From assembly GCA_947179155.2 (NCBI GenBank), contig OX359270.1, positions 7,914,577-7,978,576 on the forward strand: a DNA stretch of 64,000 nt, in the 5' to 3' direction. This DNA is from Hedera helix (lineage: Eukaryota > Streptophyta > Magnoliopsida > Apiales > Araliaceae). A program made the translations under genes and the position numbers. This document shows, piece by piece, positions 34,261-45,533 of the stretch. The notes beneath the pieces were generated by a model, which was not told the DNA's origin, did no database searches, and saw nothing but the letters and a program-made list of their open reading frames with translations. Every line of letters begins with the position of its first letter. Within the stretch, counting starts at the first letter, position 1.

Positions 34261-35284
34261 ATATCGTCTATGTGTTGTTTGATGTATTGTGTTTTGTTTA
34301 AGTGTTAGTTGTAGTATAGATGAAGTCACTTGAGCATTGTTTTGATTTGATTATAACTATAATCAAGGATTTGACAAACGATTGTTTGGATTATAATTCA
34401 TAGAAAATGGATTAACGCTGCTTTGTCTGTGTGCTTGACTTACTATTGGTTTTTGCATTGTTTGTGATCCCTTTCACTTTGAGCACTTATCCATTTGTAA
34501 TAAGCTAGTTATTTGCTTAGAGGATGTTTATATTACTACATGCTTGTGGAAGTTAGCTTTTACTCTATAACTTTTGTATTCATCACTCGAGATGATTTTC
34601 CTAAGTTGATTTGTTTATAATGTGCTAGCTAGCATAAGATGGAGCATAAAACGCACTCAAATATTTATTTAAAAATAAATTAAAAATATTAAAAATAATA
34701 ATAATAATGATAATAATAATGAAAAAAAATATTAGATATAAGTTGCTTGACTAGTCGAATTTTGTGGCCTTTGTTACTCTAGTTAATAGACCATTAGAGG
34801 TGTCTCTACACCTAGTACCCTAAAGCCAACTGATTTGAGAGTCATTGGTCAAACGTTCGCTACATGAGTAACTCTTAAAAGCCTAATAAAATGAGACATT
34901 TCACAAGTCAATAATAAATTTGTTGTGATTTATCTGCTGGGACTAGTGTAGAGTGATGTGATGTGCATGCTTTTAAAGTTTTTGTTTTCTTTCATAAGTT
35001 AATTTATTTACATAAGCTCATCCGAGCTATAATTAGCTTGGTGCAAATGTTACACACACACTTTGCGAATCATGAGTAATGTGAGATTAGCATATAAGTT
35101 GAAATTATATTCTAGACATCATGATGTTTTAAAATTTTCTTGTAGTTATCATTTGAAGTAATCTGTGAAGGCATTTGGTTTTTCATATTGACTCATTGCT
35201 CAATATGGTATAATTAGTTTTCCTGTTTATAGTTTGTCGTTGTTTTGCTTTAGGACAAGCAAAGATTTAAGTTTGGGGGTGTTG

Positions 35285-35532
35285 AATTATCATCTTCTTC
35301 AATAGCATTATCATCAGCATCGTTAAGACATTTTCATCATCATTTCCATCATTTTCATCATCTAGCGAATGCAGTAGTAAATCATTCTCCATAAGCGTAA
35401 AATATCTTGTTCATCAACATCACAATGAAACATCAAATTCAGTTCCTTCAAATTTCACTCTTTTTATTTGTCATACCAATATGACTAATTCTACTCTACT
35501 TTAGATTCAATCAACCTATCTCTGATATCACT
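35285..35532 (-). other. Interior of the copia-type element and its primer-binding site
   Basis: CAT-rich repeat (35286-35360), then AT-rich sequence. GTGATATCAGAG on the minus strand (complement of about 35520-35531) next to the right LTR resembles the initiator-Met primer site. Confidence 0.6.
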
Positions 35533-36060
35533 TATTAGAAAGTAAGTCGATACAAACCAAACAATATAAATAAGGACATAAAATAACACATAGTTAACAT
35601 GAAAAATTTTTAAACAAAAAAAATCAAGGGTCAAACTCCGAATGTCCACTATGTCAAAATAATAGGCTTACAATAATCATTCTAAGTTTTATACCCTAAA
35701 ACTTGATGTTCCATAATACCACAACACAACTTTTTATACAGACTAAAAACTGTAAAACCATCCCTCTCATGATAGTACAACTTTTTTGCACAGAATATAA
35801 AAATTGTAAAAACCCTCTCATTCACACAAACATAAAATCCACTTACATCATCTTTCAACTCTTAAGATGTTATATAATTTTTTGTTGTGCTGCACTTGAT
35901 CAACTAAATATAAGACTATATTTATAGAGTAACTCACAATTCTTCTCTTCCTATTTAAAATATGACTCTAATATATAATAAACATCCTATTAAAAATAGG
36001 ACGCCTTCTTTTTCATAATAGCAATTCTTTTCTAAATAAGATTAGAAGAGTATTCTAATA
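35533..36060 (-). repeat. 5' LTR of the non-autonomous copia-type element
   Basis: 528 bp, similar to 31017-31539 throughout but clearly diverged. Both ends have lost the canonical bases (TATTAG, CTAATA). Confidence 0.75.
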
Positions 36061-37523
36061 TTTATAAAGTATTCTCTGACAGTAGAGTGAGATCCACTTA
36101 TTATTTATATAAAGAGATATTTGTAAAATTATCTTTGTTATTTGTAGAAGTATTAATTTTTGTGAAAAAAAAATAAGATGCACCAAAAGAAAGATTTTAA
36201 TTACTTTAATTCATGTTCGAGAATCCAATCTTAGCGTATACGTAGGAACTAATCTAAAATCTGTTCCATTCAATCCTTTTCACTAAAATTCAAACGAATT
36301 GTACCAAAAAGCAACACTATGTAACTCATTTTCAACTAATTATGTCGTATGCTACTTGAGGCAGAGTTATTAATACAGTTTCGTACCGGCCTACGCATTA
36401 CATAATGAATTTTGTTACGTATTATGAAAAAAAAATTATTGAATTATAATTACGATAAATATCGATATATAAAATTGAATAAGATTATAACATGCGTAAA
36501 TTTTATTATTTATTTTTAAAAAATTTATTACTCATATTTATTTATATAATTCATAAAAAAAAAACACATGAAATTAGAAGACATCATTTCTCTTACATAA
36601 TAGCTTAGGTATGACCCTGAAAATAGCATACGACTACAAGGGGAAAAAATTGTTTAGCTTAAATTAAATTAATTTTATTCCGATGATCAAATATTATTCT
36701 TTTAAAACTATGTTCTTAACGTCATTCGAGTGTTAATTCTTTTGTGTAGTGAAAGTAACTTCTTAAAACATTATTTTTGGTTTTGACTTGCGCATATAAT
36801 TCTTTGTTAGGTGTAACAAATACTTGGGCCCGGATAGGTAATCAACCTCGATACTTGGGCCACTGATTCTACGACAAATATGCATATATCATCTTTCTCC
36901 CCAAGAATTTCACCTCTTTTAGAATTTGTTTCTTTAATACAAGAGTTTGAGACTAATCGAAAACACATTTAATATGTTATAATTGAAAATGTAAAAATAT
37001 ATTATGCAAAGATCGAATGGTTAAGACTTGAGGGGTGTGAATAATTCAGTACATATCAAATATATAAAAATAATTAATCACGTTATTTTATTATCGTAGT
37101 CGTCCTTTTTTTCCCCACTTATTTAGTTTATATTTAATATATATGTCTTAAAATTAGCATCAAATAAATTCGATAAAAGTGACAATCTTTACAAAACGGA
37201 TTAGTCTAACTTAAATTAGAAAGTGTCTACATAACTTTCCTCTCATTCATTCAAATAATTTAATTTAGGACATACATCAGTGCATAAATCCTTAACTTGG
37301 GAACACCCGCAGTACTACATTTTCAAGCGGAAACCTCAATACAATTCGGCATCCAACCTTTATAATGTAGCAAGCATAGACGAAAGTACCCGAATCCGCC
37401 ATACGTCCTCTTCAAGTTTTAAGGACAAGAATCAAACATTCATGCCTACCATTTAAATTAAAACCATAACCTAATGATTCTGTCTTAGTAGGCAGATAAT
37501 ATATATGTAAGGATAATTAGAGA
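36061..37523. other. AT-rich intergenic region
   Basis: No gene. A short stretch at 36855-36960 reads in one plus-strand frame as TWATDSTTNMHISSFS, faintly like a copia protease region, but it is too short to call. Confidence 0.45.
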
Positions 37524-37783
37524 TATTCTTTCTGTTTCAAATTATATGACTAATATTGACTTTTGAAAGTTAATTTAAGACATTTTTAAACTCAAAATTA
37601 AGATAACTCATTAAAAATTATCAAATAATACAACTTACAATGAGTAATAATTTTTAAATTTTATACAATATTTATTAGTGTATTAATTAAAATTAAATAA
37701 TCTATATTAATTTTGAATTTAAAAATCACTTAAGTTGATTTTAAAATTTTAATAATGGTCAAATAATATAGAGTGGGGGAGTA
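37524..37783. mobile_element. Stowaway-like MITE
   Basis: The left edge TTTCTGTTTCAAATTATATG and the right edge (complement TACTCCCCCACTCTATATTA) are inverted versions of the Stowaway-type end CTCCCTCCGTYYCAAATTAT. TA is found at the boundaries. About 260 bp, AT-rich, no coding frame. Related partial ends occur near 8977, 9695 and 38590. Confidence 0.55.
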
Positions 37784-38358
37784 TGTATTAACTTATTTTA
37801 TCGATAAAGATGGTTGATGGGGTACAATTAGATTGTCCTTAATAAAACATACATACAATACAATTTTTATCTATATACATATATAACTTTTATCATTTCT
37901 TTTGTCATTAATAATGATAAAGTAATAATTATGTTATCAGAGCAAAAAGTATCGTTAAAAATTTAAAATATTGTTAAAATAAGTGTAAAAATATTATTAA
38001 ATACATATTTATTCTGGAATTATTAACAACATTTTTTATCTATAAAATAAATTTCATTAATATTAAATAATTGTAATACAAAATTCAAAAATTCAAAAAA
38101 TCAACTTTTATCTGTATATTTCATATAGAAAAAAGTTGCAATGGAAACAAGAAACACTCGTTGAAAAATATCTCAAACGTAACTTTTTTTCCATGTGAAA
38201 TGTATAGAAAAAAATTGCTTCCGTAGTTTTTTCCAATTTTTCTTCCCGGTGCACATTCCAGTTTAATCATCCTTATTTTGTTACTTATAAAATGTCCTCC
38301 ATTAACAAGAATTAAAATTAAACAATATAAGCAAGAGCTGAAATTCAAGGTCATGATG
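37784..38358. other. AT-rich intergenic sequence
   Basis: No gene or element ends were recognised. Confidence 0.45.
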
Positions 38359-38366
38359 TTAACAAC
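38359..38366. repeat. 8-bp target-site duplication (TTAACAAC), left
   Basis: Perfectly repeated at 38891-38898 on the other side of the hAT MITE. Confidence 0.92.
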
Positions 38367-38890
38367 CAGGGCCGGCCCTATGGTATGGGAAAAAAAGCCT
38401 GGGCTTTAGGCCCCATCTCAAAGGAAGGCCTCAAATTTTTATATACTATAAATAATTTATGTAAAAAAAATCTTATAAAAATATAAACTCAATCAATCCT
38501 TAGGGCCCATAGTCCAATACAAATATTAAATACCTAAAAAAAATTAACATTATAAAAAAAAGCCTCATTAAAATAAAAAAATTTAATATTTACTCCGTCT
38601 CAAAATAAAAATCATCTATTGACTTTTGTAATCAAATTAACTATTTTTAAAATTAACAATTAAACATATATATTTAAATTTTCAAAAAAGTAAACATTGA
38701 GATTAGTACTAAAATTTATATAGTTTATAATGTTTATAGGATTTTTATACATATATTAAATAATAATAAGATATATTGATTTAAAAAATAATTAATTTGA
38801 CCATAAAAATCAATAAAAAAACATACTAAATATAAAAGGCCTCATTTAAAATTATCGCTTTAGGCCTCAAATTGTCTTGAGCCACCCCTG
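38367..38890. mobile_element. hAT-type MITE
   Basis: 524 bp bounded by CAGGGCCGGC at the left and, in complement, CAGGGGTGGC at the right. It is flanked by a perfect 8-bp duplication TTAACAAC, the size made by hAT transposases. The ends continue as inverted GCCT-rich phrases (TTTAGGCCCCATC near 38405, and TTTAGGCCTCAAATTG near 38859). No transposase. The middle contains a Stowaway-like end (TACTCCGTCTCAAAATAA near 38591), perhaps an older insertion. Confidence 0.85.
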
Positions 38891-38898
38891 TTAACAAC

Positions 38899-40944
38899 TT
38901 CCATGTTTTTATTCGAGTTGATTCTTTCAAACAGTATTTTCAATGTATAATTAACAACGTACCCACCCCATTATTTCAGTAGGTTTTGATTCCGATCCGT
39001 ACGTATATTTTTTTGTTTCATTGTCATTTGTTTGTTAAATATTGTACTAAAGCCAAATGGAAGCAGCCACGCCCAGAAAATCGAGCAACACAAAATATAA
39101 ATAATTAGAATTTAATAAAATTAAATAATTTAAGATAATGCGCCCGCACGTTGGAATCGGAAGGAAAACTGTTGACAGATTTATGAAAAAAACAAATTTA
39201 TTTTTGGTGTAAGTATCGAATTATTTGTTTGTTTACAGATGCTACAATGGAGGATACTGCTGCTTCTGTTTGTCTGTTGCGTTTGCATGAGAGACGGCCC
39301 TACATATAGTCAAACATCTATTTCTTAGTTTCCAAACATTCCTTTAGTTTCAGTTTTATTTTTCTTATTTATATCTTTTTAGTCATTATTTATAACTTTT
39401 TCTTAAATATCATATTTTAGTAATTTATATCTTTAAAGTTAAGAATACTGATAAATATATTATTGTTTGAGTTCTCAAAATTTGTGCTAATATTTTTTAT
39501 TATCATATTTCTTGCGAAAATATATGAAATTAATTAAAACTGTACAATATTTATTAGAAATTATAGATTAGCTCAATACAATTATTTATTTGTATGTAAT
39601 ACTAAGAGTAAACATGTGATTGAATAATTTTTCATGTATAGGTATAAGTTTTGACACTTCTTAGTTCTTACTCTCCTTAAAGGTCTAACATATAAATGAG
39701 AAATATGTTGTTGTGGTCATTATGTAATTTATAAATAAAAATTTCTTATCACTCTTTGATGTTGTATATTAAAATATATTATTTATAATTTTATTACGAA
39801 TTCTATTCAAAGATAAATTTCGTGACTTAAATGGGTGTTAATATAAAATTTGGCATTTAAATATAGTGTATAAAATTTTATTTATATTTTTTATTTAAAT
39901 AATATTAGCTACATATTAAATTTTATTCTTAAATACTTTGTCCCCTACCGACTCAAAATAGTGGTGCTGCCACTGATGAGAGATTTGCATGCTATGTGTT
40001 ATTTATCCTTTCGTTCCTCAAATGTTAGGTCTTAAATAATGGTGGATTCTCATACATGGATGAAGCTTTCAACGCAACACAATTAGTATTGTCATATATT
40101 GCCCCTCACCGTAACAAACTAACAATAAAAAATTTAATCTCACGACTGAAAAAATCATTGAATTCTTATTGTATAAATTATTTTTTTGTACCAAAATTAT
40201 TTAAATTATTATCAAAAATGCCTAAATTTTGAAATGGTCATATGTACACGCACGTTAGCAAACACATGTCAATTTTTCTGAATCTTTTTTACAACTGTTT
40301 GAAAGCTCGATAAATTTGATGCCAAAAAAAAAAAAAATTTTATTTATTTGATAATTTGACAATAGTTTAATAATTTTTTCGGTTATTAAGTCTAAACAAT
40401 TTTACTTTTGAACTTTGTCTAGTGATGTTAATTTTTATTAGGACGTACTTAGATTTAATTTTTATGAATTAGTTTCTTTCATGTATTAGTATATATTAAG
40501 ACAAAAACATTTTAGTAGGAAAAAATTATTGATTTTTTTTTAGTAAATATGTCCGATACTAGACAAACTAATAATGAGACTAGTTATTTGCATAAGAGAA
40601 ATTTGATATTTTTATAAGATTTCACTAATCACATGACTATAATTCTCATTTACTATTTATGTGAGAGAATCGAGTCTTGTAAAGCAATCAAATTCCCTTG
40701 TGAAAATAACAATTTTCTTCAGAAAAAAATGTCTATAAGCTAGTGAATAGGACTTTCATTTTCTGAAAGAGAGGGAGTAAATCATACCGAGAAACAAGAT
40801 CAGAAGAAACAGTATTGTGAATACACCGACAATTTGATAACAGAAGATACGATTCCAAATATGTACTTACTATGTAAATTTGGAAAATTATACTGCAATA
40901 TTCGTAAGACGACAAATACTTCAAATCCATAATATCAAGTACTT

Positions 40945-40946
<2 letters not shown>
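38899..40946. other. AT-rich intergenic region
   Basis: About 2 kb with no recognised gene, RNA or element end on either strand. Confidence 0.5.

Positions 40947-40982
<36 letters not shown>
40947..40982. repeat. (AT)n microsatellite, left flank
   Basis: About 18 AT units directly against the element at 40983. Confidence 0.95.
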
Positions 40983-40984
<2 letters not shown>

Positions 40985-41746
40985 ATCCTCATCCATAACA
41001 ACCGGTTGTCATGGACACTATTCCAGCAACCAAGATCTCTACCGTTGATCTAAGAAATGGAAGGCCTGGATTGATTTGAATTTGCTTCCTGTTGCAACAA
41101 GGATAAGCGGCTGAACAATCCCCTCTAGCAGTACGGCATATTACAATAATACCCGCTTAATATTACTCACCTATCACAACAAGAATGAGCGGTAGGTGTA
41201 ATTTTTTCCTTTTTTCCTTTGCCGCAACAACGGATAGCGGCAGGCTCTTTTAAAAAAAACACTCAGCGGCAGGAGCATAACCCTTAGTAGTATTAGTATA
41301 TAATATTTATTATATGAATATTTAATATTTATTATATATAATATTAGTAAGTAATAATATTAATATTAGTATTACTAAAATTCTTATTAATATTCATCTT
41401 TAAAATATTAATATTAATATTAGTTTATTAATATTAAATATTAGTAATATTAATATTAATTCATATTAATTATTACTAATATTCATTTTATTAGTAAGTA
41501 ATAATATTAATATTAGTATTACTAAAATTCATATTAATATTCATCTTTAAAATATTAATATTAATATTAGTTTATTAATATTAAATATTAGTAATATTAA
41601 TATTAATTCATATTAATTATTACTAATATTCATTTTATTAGCAATATTAGTAATATTAATACTACTAATATTAATACTAAGACTACTAATATTCCTCAAA
41701 TTAATGGTGGAGATCTTGGTTGCTGGAACAGTGTCCATGGATAGGG

Positions 41747-41750
<4 letters not shown>
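40983..41750. mobile_element. Terminal-inverted-repeat element sitting inside a (TA)n microsatellite
   Basis: 768 bp. The left end GGATCCTCATCCAT, then GGACACTATTCCAGCAACCA and AGATCTCTACC, is mirrored at the right (complement TGATCCCTATCCATGGACAC, TGTTCCAGCAACCAAGATCT). The left arm has an extra AACAACCGGTTGTC segment. Both sides are long (TA)n tracts. It resembles Micron-type MITEs reported to target TA microsatellites. The interior has GCGGCAGG-type repeats (41105-41275) and a tandem 147-bp AT-rich unit (41344 and 41491). Confidence 0.68.
41344..41640. repeat. 147-bp AT-rich tandem duplication
   Basis: TTAGTAAGTAATAATATTAA and the next 125 bp recur at 41491 with almost no change; a third partial copy starts near 41637. 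Confidence 0.88.

Positions 41751-41786
<36 letters not shown>
41751..41786. repeat. (TA)n microsatellite, right flank
   Basis: About 18 TA units directly after the element end. Confidence 0.95.
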
Positions 41787-41790
<4 letters not shown>

Positions 41791-42009
41791 GAATCATATA
41801 AAAAATTTGCCACTTGAAAGAGAATCTTTGATGATAAATATTCAAACGCACAAAACATCTAGTAACATGTTTAAATGGCAAAAGAAAACACGCATTCAAA
41901 TAGGTATGAAATGAAGGCTATTAGTGAAAGAGTAGCGTACATTAATTTTTCATTTCTTTGCTGTTATAACTGATATAACTCCAACCGCTCAACTGGAATG
42001 GAAGAAAGT

Positions 42010-42199
42010 CGGATCCTGATTTCAATTAGTTCAAAATAGATAAATTTATTTGAATAGTTTATAAAAAAAAAAGTGTATAATACTTGTCTAACAAAAGTCA
42101 TCAAAAATATATAATTCTTTGCTATATAAAATGCAACTAATTATTCTATAGACTATCCAAATAGACCGCTCATTTTGAACTATCTAAAATCAGGATCTA
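42010..42199. mobile_element. Small fold-back MITE
   Basis: About 190 bp. GGATCCTGATTTCAATTAGT, then TCAAAATAG, at the left is mirrored by the complement of TTTTGAACTATCTAAAATCA, then GGATC, at the right. The TTTGAATAGT arms also pair. No coding frame. It lies about 820 bp upstream of the GRAS start codon. Confidence 0.55.
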
Positions 42200-42948
42200 T
42201 GAAATTCCGATTTTCCTTCTGTCTTTTTTTGGACTAAGATTCCCTCTATTGCACCTTCCACCCTAATTTTTTTCAATATATATTTGGTAACACAATTATT
42301 TCTTTTAATGACAGTAAATGTAATATTTATGATATTAAATGTATATTGGAGAAAATTGAATGAAAGATATAATGGAGGGGATTCTAGGTCTTGAACTTTT
42401 TAATAGAATTGAAACTAACATTCAAAACGAATATGTTTAGTTTTATGCGGGAATGTTAAAGAAAGATATATTGATTGTAGGGTTGAGGCATCTAGAAGAA
42501 GGTGTTTGCGGACAAGTCTTTGGTGAGAACGGTAGGTTAGATTCCCTCCTATTTTCTTTCTCTTGTTTGTCTACTTCAAAGGGCATCTTTTGAAACTTTC
42601 GAACCATCAAAAAGACCAAAACAAAACAATCATCTTTCAAAGTTCACAAAATATCCCCTCTATATAATCTACTTTAATTTATAACTTAAACAACTGGGAG
42701 AAGAAATCTAACAGTTTCTTGACCTTGAATGTAGCTTTGAATATAAAAAAGATATCCTTCTTACACCTACTTAATGATATTATATGTAATGTAATGTGCT
42801 AGTGTGTGTATATATATTTATAAGAACTCTCCCTTGTCTTTGTTTCTATTCCATGTTATGACAAAAAAGAATTTTTCCAAATTATTCCCTTTCCAATTCC
42901 ACATTTTGGCTTAGAACTCAACCTTAATTATCCCCTTCTTATCTTTTC
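42200..42948. other. Upstream region of the GRAS gene
   Basis: AT-rich with no other gene recognised. It probably holds distal promoter sequence. Confidence 0.45.
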
Positions 42949-43017
42949 TAAATATATATACATACATTAGTTTTCTTGTAGTACTTCTCATTCTTTCTCT
43001 CTCTTTTCATTCTAGAT
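42949..43017 (+). promoter_or_regulatory. Probable core promoter and leader of the GRAS gene
   Basis: A TAAATATATATACATAC stretch (about 42949-42965) could act as the TATA box. It is followed by a CT-rich tract (CATTCTTTCTCTCTCTTTTC), a common plant leader feature, up to the ATG at 43018. Confidence 0.5.
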
Positions 43018-44397
43018 ATGGAAGGTACTGATCATGAAGAAGAGCTTTTGAGTTTGACACTTGCGATTGTTACGGATTCAAGTTGCGAAAAGAAGAGGAA
43101 AAGAAAAAGAAGAGAAGAGTTTATTAGGCCTTTAAACTCAAATTATGAAGATTGTGAAGGTAAAATATTTAGCCTCCTTCAACTAAGGGAACAAATGTTA
43201 AAACTAGACCACAAGAGAGAAGGGGTATTTTCTGAAGATGGAAAAGGGCTTCATTTGATCCATTTGCTGCTTATTTCAGCCACATCTGTCCATGAAAACA
43301 AGCCTGATTCGGCTGTTGACAGTCTCAGTGAGTTGTTCCAAAATGTCTGTTTAACCGGAGACTCAGTCCAAAGGGTTGCAGCCTATTTTGCTGATGGCCT
43401 AGTGGCAAGGCTTCTGACACAAAAATCGCCTTTTTACAACATGATAATGAAGGAACCAACGGCAGAAGAAGAATTCTTTGCATTCACCGAGCTCTATAAG
43501 GTTTCTCCCTATTATCAGTTCGCTCATTTCACAGCCAACCAAGCGATTATTGAGGCCTTTGAGAAGGAAGAAGAAAACAACAACAAGGCATTGCATGTAA
43601 TTGATTTTGATGTGTCATATGGATTCCAATGGCCTTCTCTTATACAATCTCTCTCCGATAAGGCAACAAAGAGCGATAAAATATCTCTTCGAATAACGGC
43701 CTTTGGAAAAAGCTCCGAAGAATTGCAAGAAACTGAGACAAGACTAGTGAGTTTTGCGAAGGGTTTCAGAAACTTAGGGTTTGAATTTCATGGGTTTTTG
43801 AGAGGCTCAAATCTCGTAAACATAAAGAAAAAGAAGAACGAAACTGTGGCAGTAAATTTAGTCTTTCATCTCAACACCTTGACTAGTTTTTCCAAAATCT
43901 CTGAGAGATTGAAATATGTAAACTTGTTGAAGCCAACCATTGTAATCTTGGTGGAACAAGAAGGTAGCAAAAGCCCTAGAAGCTTCTTATCGCGATTTAT
44001 GGAATCTTTGCATTACTTTGCAGCCATGTTTGATTCGTTAGATGATTGCCTTCCTCTTGATAGCGTGGAGAGATTGGGAATTGAGAAGAATCATCTTGGT
44101 AGGGAGATCAAACGGTTTATGAACTACGAAAAGGACGACGAAAATTGCCCTAAATATGAGAGGATGGAGACATGGAAAGGTAGAATGGAAGGGCATGGAT
44201 TTGAAGGAGTTAAAATAAGTTCAAGGTCTATTCTGCAAGCTAAACTTCTTTTGAAAATTAGGAGCCATTATTGTCCAGTTCAATGTGATGGGGAGAATGG
44301 AGGGTTTAGGGTTTTTGAAAGAGATGAGAGCACAGCTATTTCTTTGGGGTGGCAAGATAGGTGTTTGCTAACAGCCTCTGCATGGCATTGTGTATGA
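43018..44397 (+). CDS. GRAS-family transcription regulator, single exon
   Basis: 459 codons with no intron, usual for GRAS genes. The N-terminus is short, with a basic KKRKRKRR cluster (residues 25-32), a possible nuclear signal. The first leucine-rich segment covers about residues 75-135. The VHIID-type motif is LHVIDFDVSYGFQWPSL (192-208). A second leucine-rich part follows. A PFYRE-like region (FLSRFMESLHYFAAMFDSLD, 323-342) and the RVER-like LGREI (360-364) come next. The C-terminus has the SAW domain (GWQDR at 444-448, SAW at 454-456). All GRAS parts are present and in order, so the gene looks functional. Family members act in the nucleus, usually in development, hormone or symbiosis signalling. 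The subfamily is uncertain; the FDVSYGFQWPSLIQSLS form suggests a RAD1-like or related clade, unverified. The ATG is the first in frame after the CT-rich leader. Confidence 0.95.
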   Translation: MEGTDHEEELLSLTLAIVTDSSCEKKRKRKRREEFIRPLNSNYEDCEGKIFSLLQLREQMLKLDHKREGVFSEDGKGLHLIHLLLISATSVHENKPDSAVDSLSELFQNVCLTGDSVQRVAAYFADGLVARLLTQKSPFYNMIMKEPTAEEEFFAFTELYKVSPYYQFAHFTANQAIIEAFEKEEENNNKALHVIDFDVSYGFQWPSLIQSLSDKATKSDKISLRITAFGKSSEELQETETRLVSFAKGFRNLGFEFHGFLRGSNLVNIKKKKNETVAVNLVFHLNTLTSFSKISERLKYVNLLKPTIVILVEQEGSKSPRSFLSRFMESLHYFAAMFDSLDDCLPLDSVERLGIEKNHLGREIKRFMNYEKDDENCPKYERMETWKGRMEGHGFEGVKISSRSILQAKLLLKIRSHYCPVQCDGENGGFRVFERDESTAISLGWQDRCLLTASAWHCV

Positions 44398-44521
44398 TAT
44401 ATATGCATGTATTAATTATTCTTCTAACATGTATATTCATCTGTTCAGCTGTTCTGTTGATAAAATGTTTCAACAAGAACTATCCAATAATTTGTAGCAT
44501 TACTATGATTATTATAGAATT

Positions 44522-44523
<2 letters not shown>

Positions 44524-44564
<41 letters not shown>
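44524..44564. repeat. (TA)n microsatellite downstream of the GRAS gene
   Basis: About 20 TA units, roughly 130 bp after the stop codon, probably in or just after the 3' UTR. Confidence 0.95.
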
Positions 44565-44568
<4 letters not shown>

Positions 44569-45533
44569 GCAAGTTTTAATAAGCCCCTCTCAACTCTCAC
44601 TCTCAATAAAGCATTATCCTAACTTTTTTAATCTTTGAATTTCAGTATCAGGAAAATGTCGTGGGAAAAAATTGTTTAGGGTGTTTTAGTCCATTATAAT
44701 ATTCTAAAATAAAAGAAAATATTAACAAAAAGATAACACACTTTTCCAAAACTGTGTTCTGTAAGATTGCATGTATTTTTCTTACTAATTCATGCAATTA
44801 ATGGTTTAAGTTCTCTCCACCCTACCCTGATTGCTAGTGAATTCAAATTCTTTGTTGCATCCCTTATCCCATTACAAATTGTTGCCACATTATATATTTA
44901 CTAATTTATGATTAACTAGTTCATCACTCCGTAAGAAGCACAAATTTAGTTATAAAATTATTATATTATTTATATTTTTTTAGTATTATACTATGTTAAC
45001 ATATTAATTATAATAAATATTTTTTGCGATAATTCTTATATAGAAGAAAATTATTTCCTTCTAATAAATATTTTTATCTTTTTAGAATTGTATAACCAAT
45101 TATTGATGAAAAAATAAATAAATTTAAAAATATAGTTCATCTATTTATATAATATAAATTCTAGTATTCATCTTTAAATTAATGATTTATTTGTTTATAT
45201 ATTCAAATATTTATTTATTTATGTAATAGTAAAATCTTATTTAAACTCAAATAATTATACTTATATAATTTAATAATAATAAATTATTATATAATTAAAT
45301 ATTATTGTTATTAAAAATATGAATTTTAAAAAGTGCTAATTAAATTAAAAAATATATGAGAATAAGAGATAGTGATAAGTAGACAATTATGATAGTAAGA
45401 ATATAGAAGAAAAGAATTTGAAATAAGATGAAAAATAGTTTCTCTTCCTAAAGTTTAGGCGTATATTCCTTAATTTTAGGATTAAATGAACATTTCTAAA
45501 TTTAGGGCTGAGAGATCATTTTTGTACTAATAA
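44565..45533. other. AT-rich intergenic sequence
   Basis: No gene was recognised. It lies between the GRAS 3' side and the Helitron 3' end. Confidence 0.45.

Larger units (their letters stand above)
31922..35284 (+). mobile_element. Athila-like non-autonomous Ty3/gypsy element, 3' LTR missing
   Basis: A 5' LTR (31922-33637) starts TGATAAGTGG and ends CCTAACA. TGGCGCCGTTG follows at 33644, the primer site typical of Athila/Tat-type elements. The interior (about 1.6 kb) has no gag or pol. It keeps TTGGGAGGCAAC (33828-33839), the hairpin block 34141-34260, GATGGAGCATAAAACGCACT (34639-34658) and the polypurine tract AAGTTTGGGGGT (35269-35280). After the tract only about four LTR bases (TTGA) remain before host sequence resumes, so the 3' LTR is lost. 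It is related to the element at 57820-63781. Confidence 0.78.
31017..36060 (-). mobile_element. Non-autonomous copia-type LTR element with nested insertion
   Basis: LTRs of 523 bp (31017-31539) and 528 bp (35533-36060) are recognisably alike along their length but clearly diverged. Next to the right LTR, on the minus strand, GTGATATCAGAG resembles the initiator-Met primer site (GTGGTATCAGAGC), so the element runs right to left. TTTGT and TTTAT flank it, a one-mismatch 5-bp duplication. After removing the nested element at 31922-35284 the interior is only about 630 bp, with no gag or pol. It holds a CAT/GAT-rich repeat that on the minus strand would encode Asp/Asn-rich peptide. Size and content fit a TRIM or small LARD. 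Confidence 0.72.

Noticed and set aside
36855..36960. Possible copia protease trace (TWATDSTTNMHISSFS)
   Set aside because: Too short and not followed by any other retroelement domain.
41290..41700. AT-rich TAATATTAAT repeats as a matrix-attachment or replication origin
   Set aside because: They are simple tandem copies inside a MITE-like element; nothing beyond base composition supports such a role.
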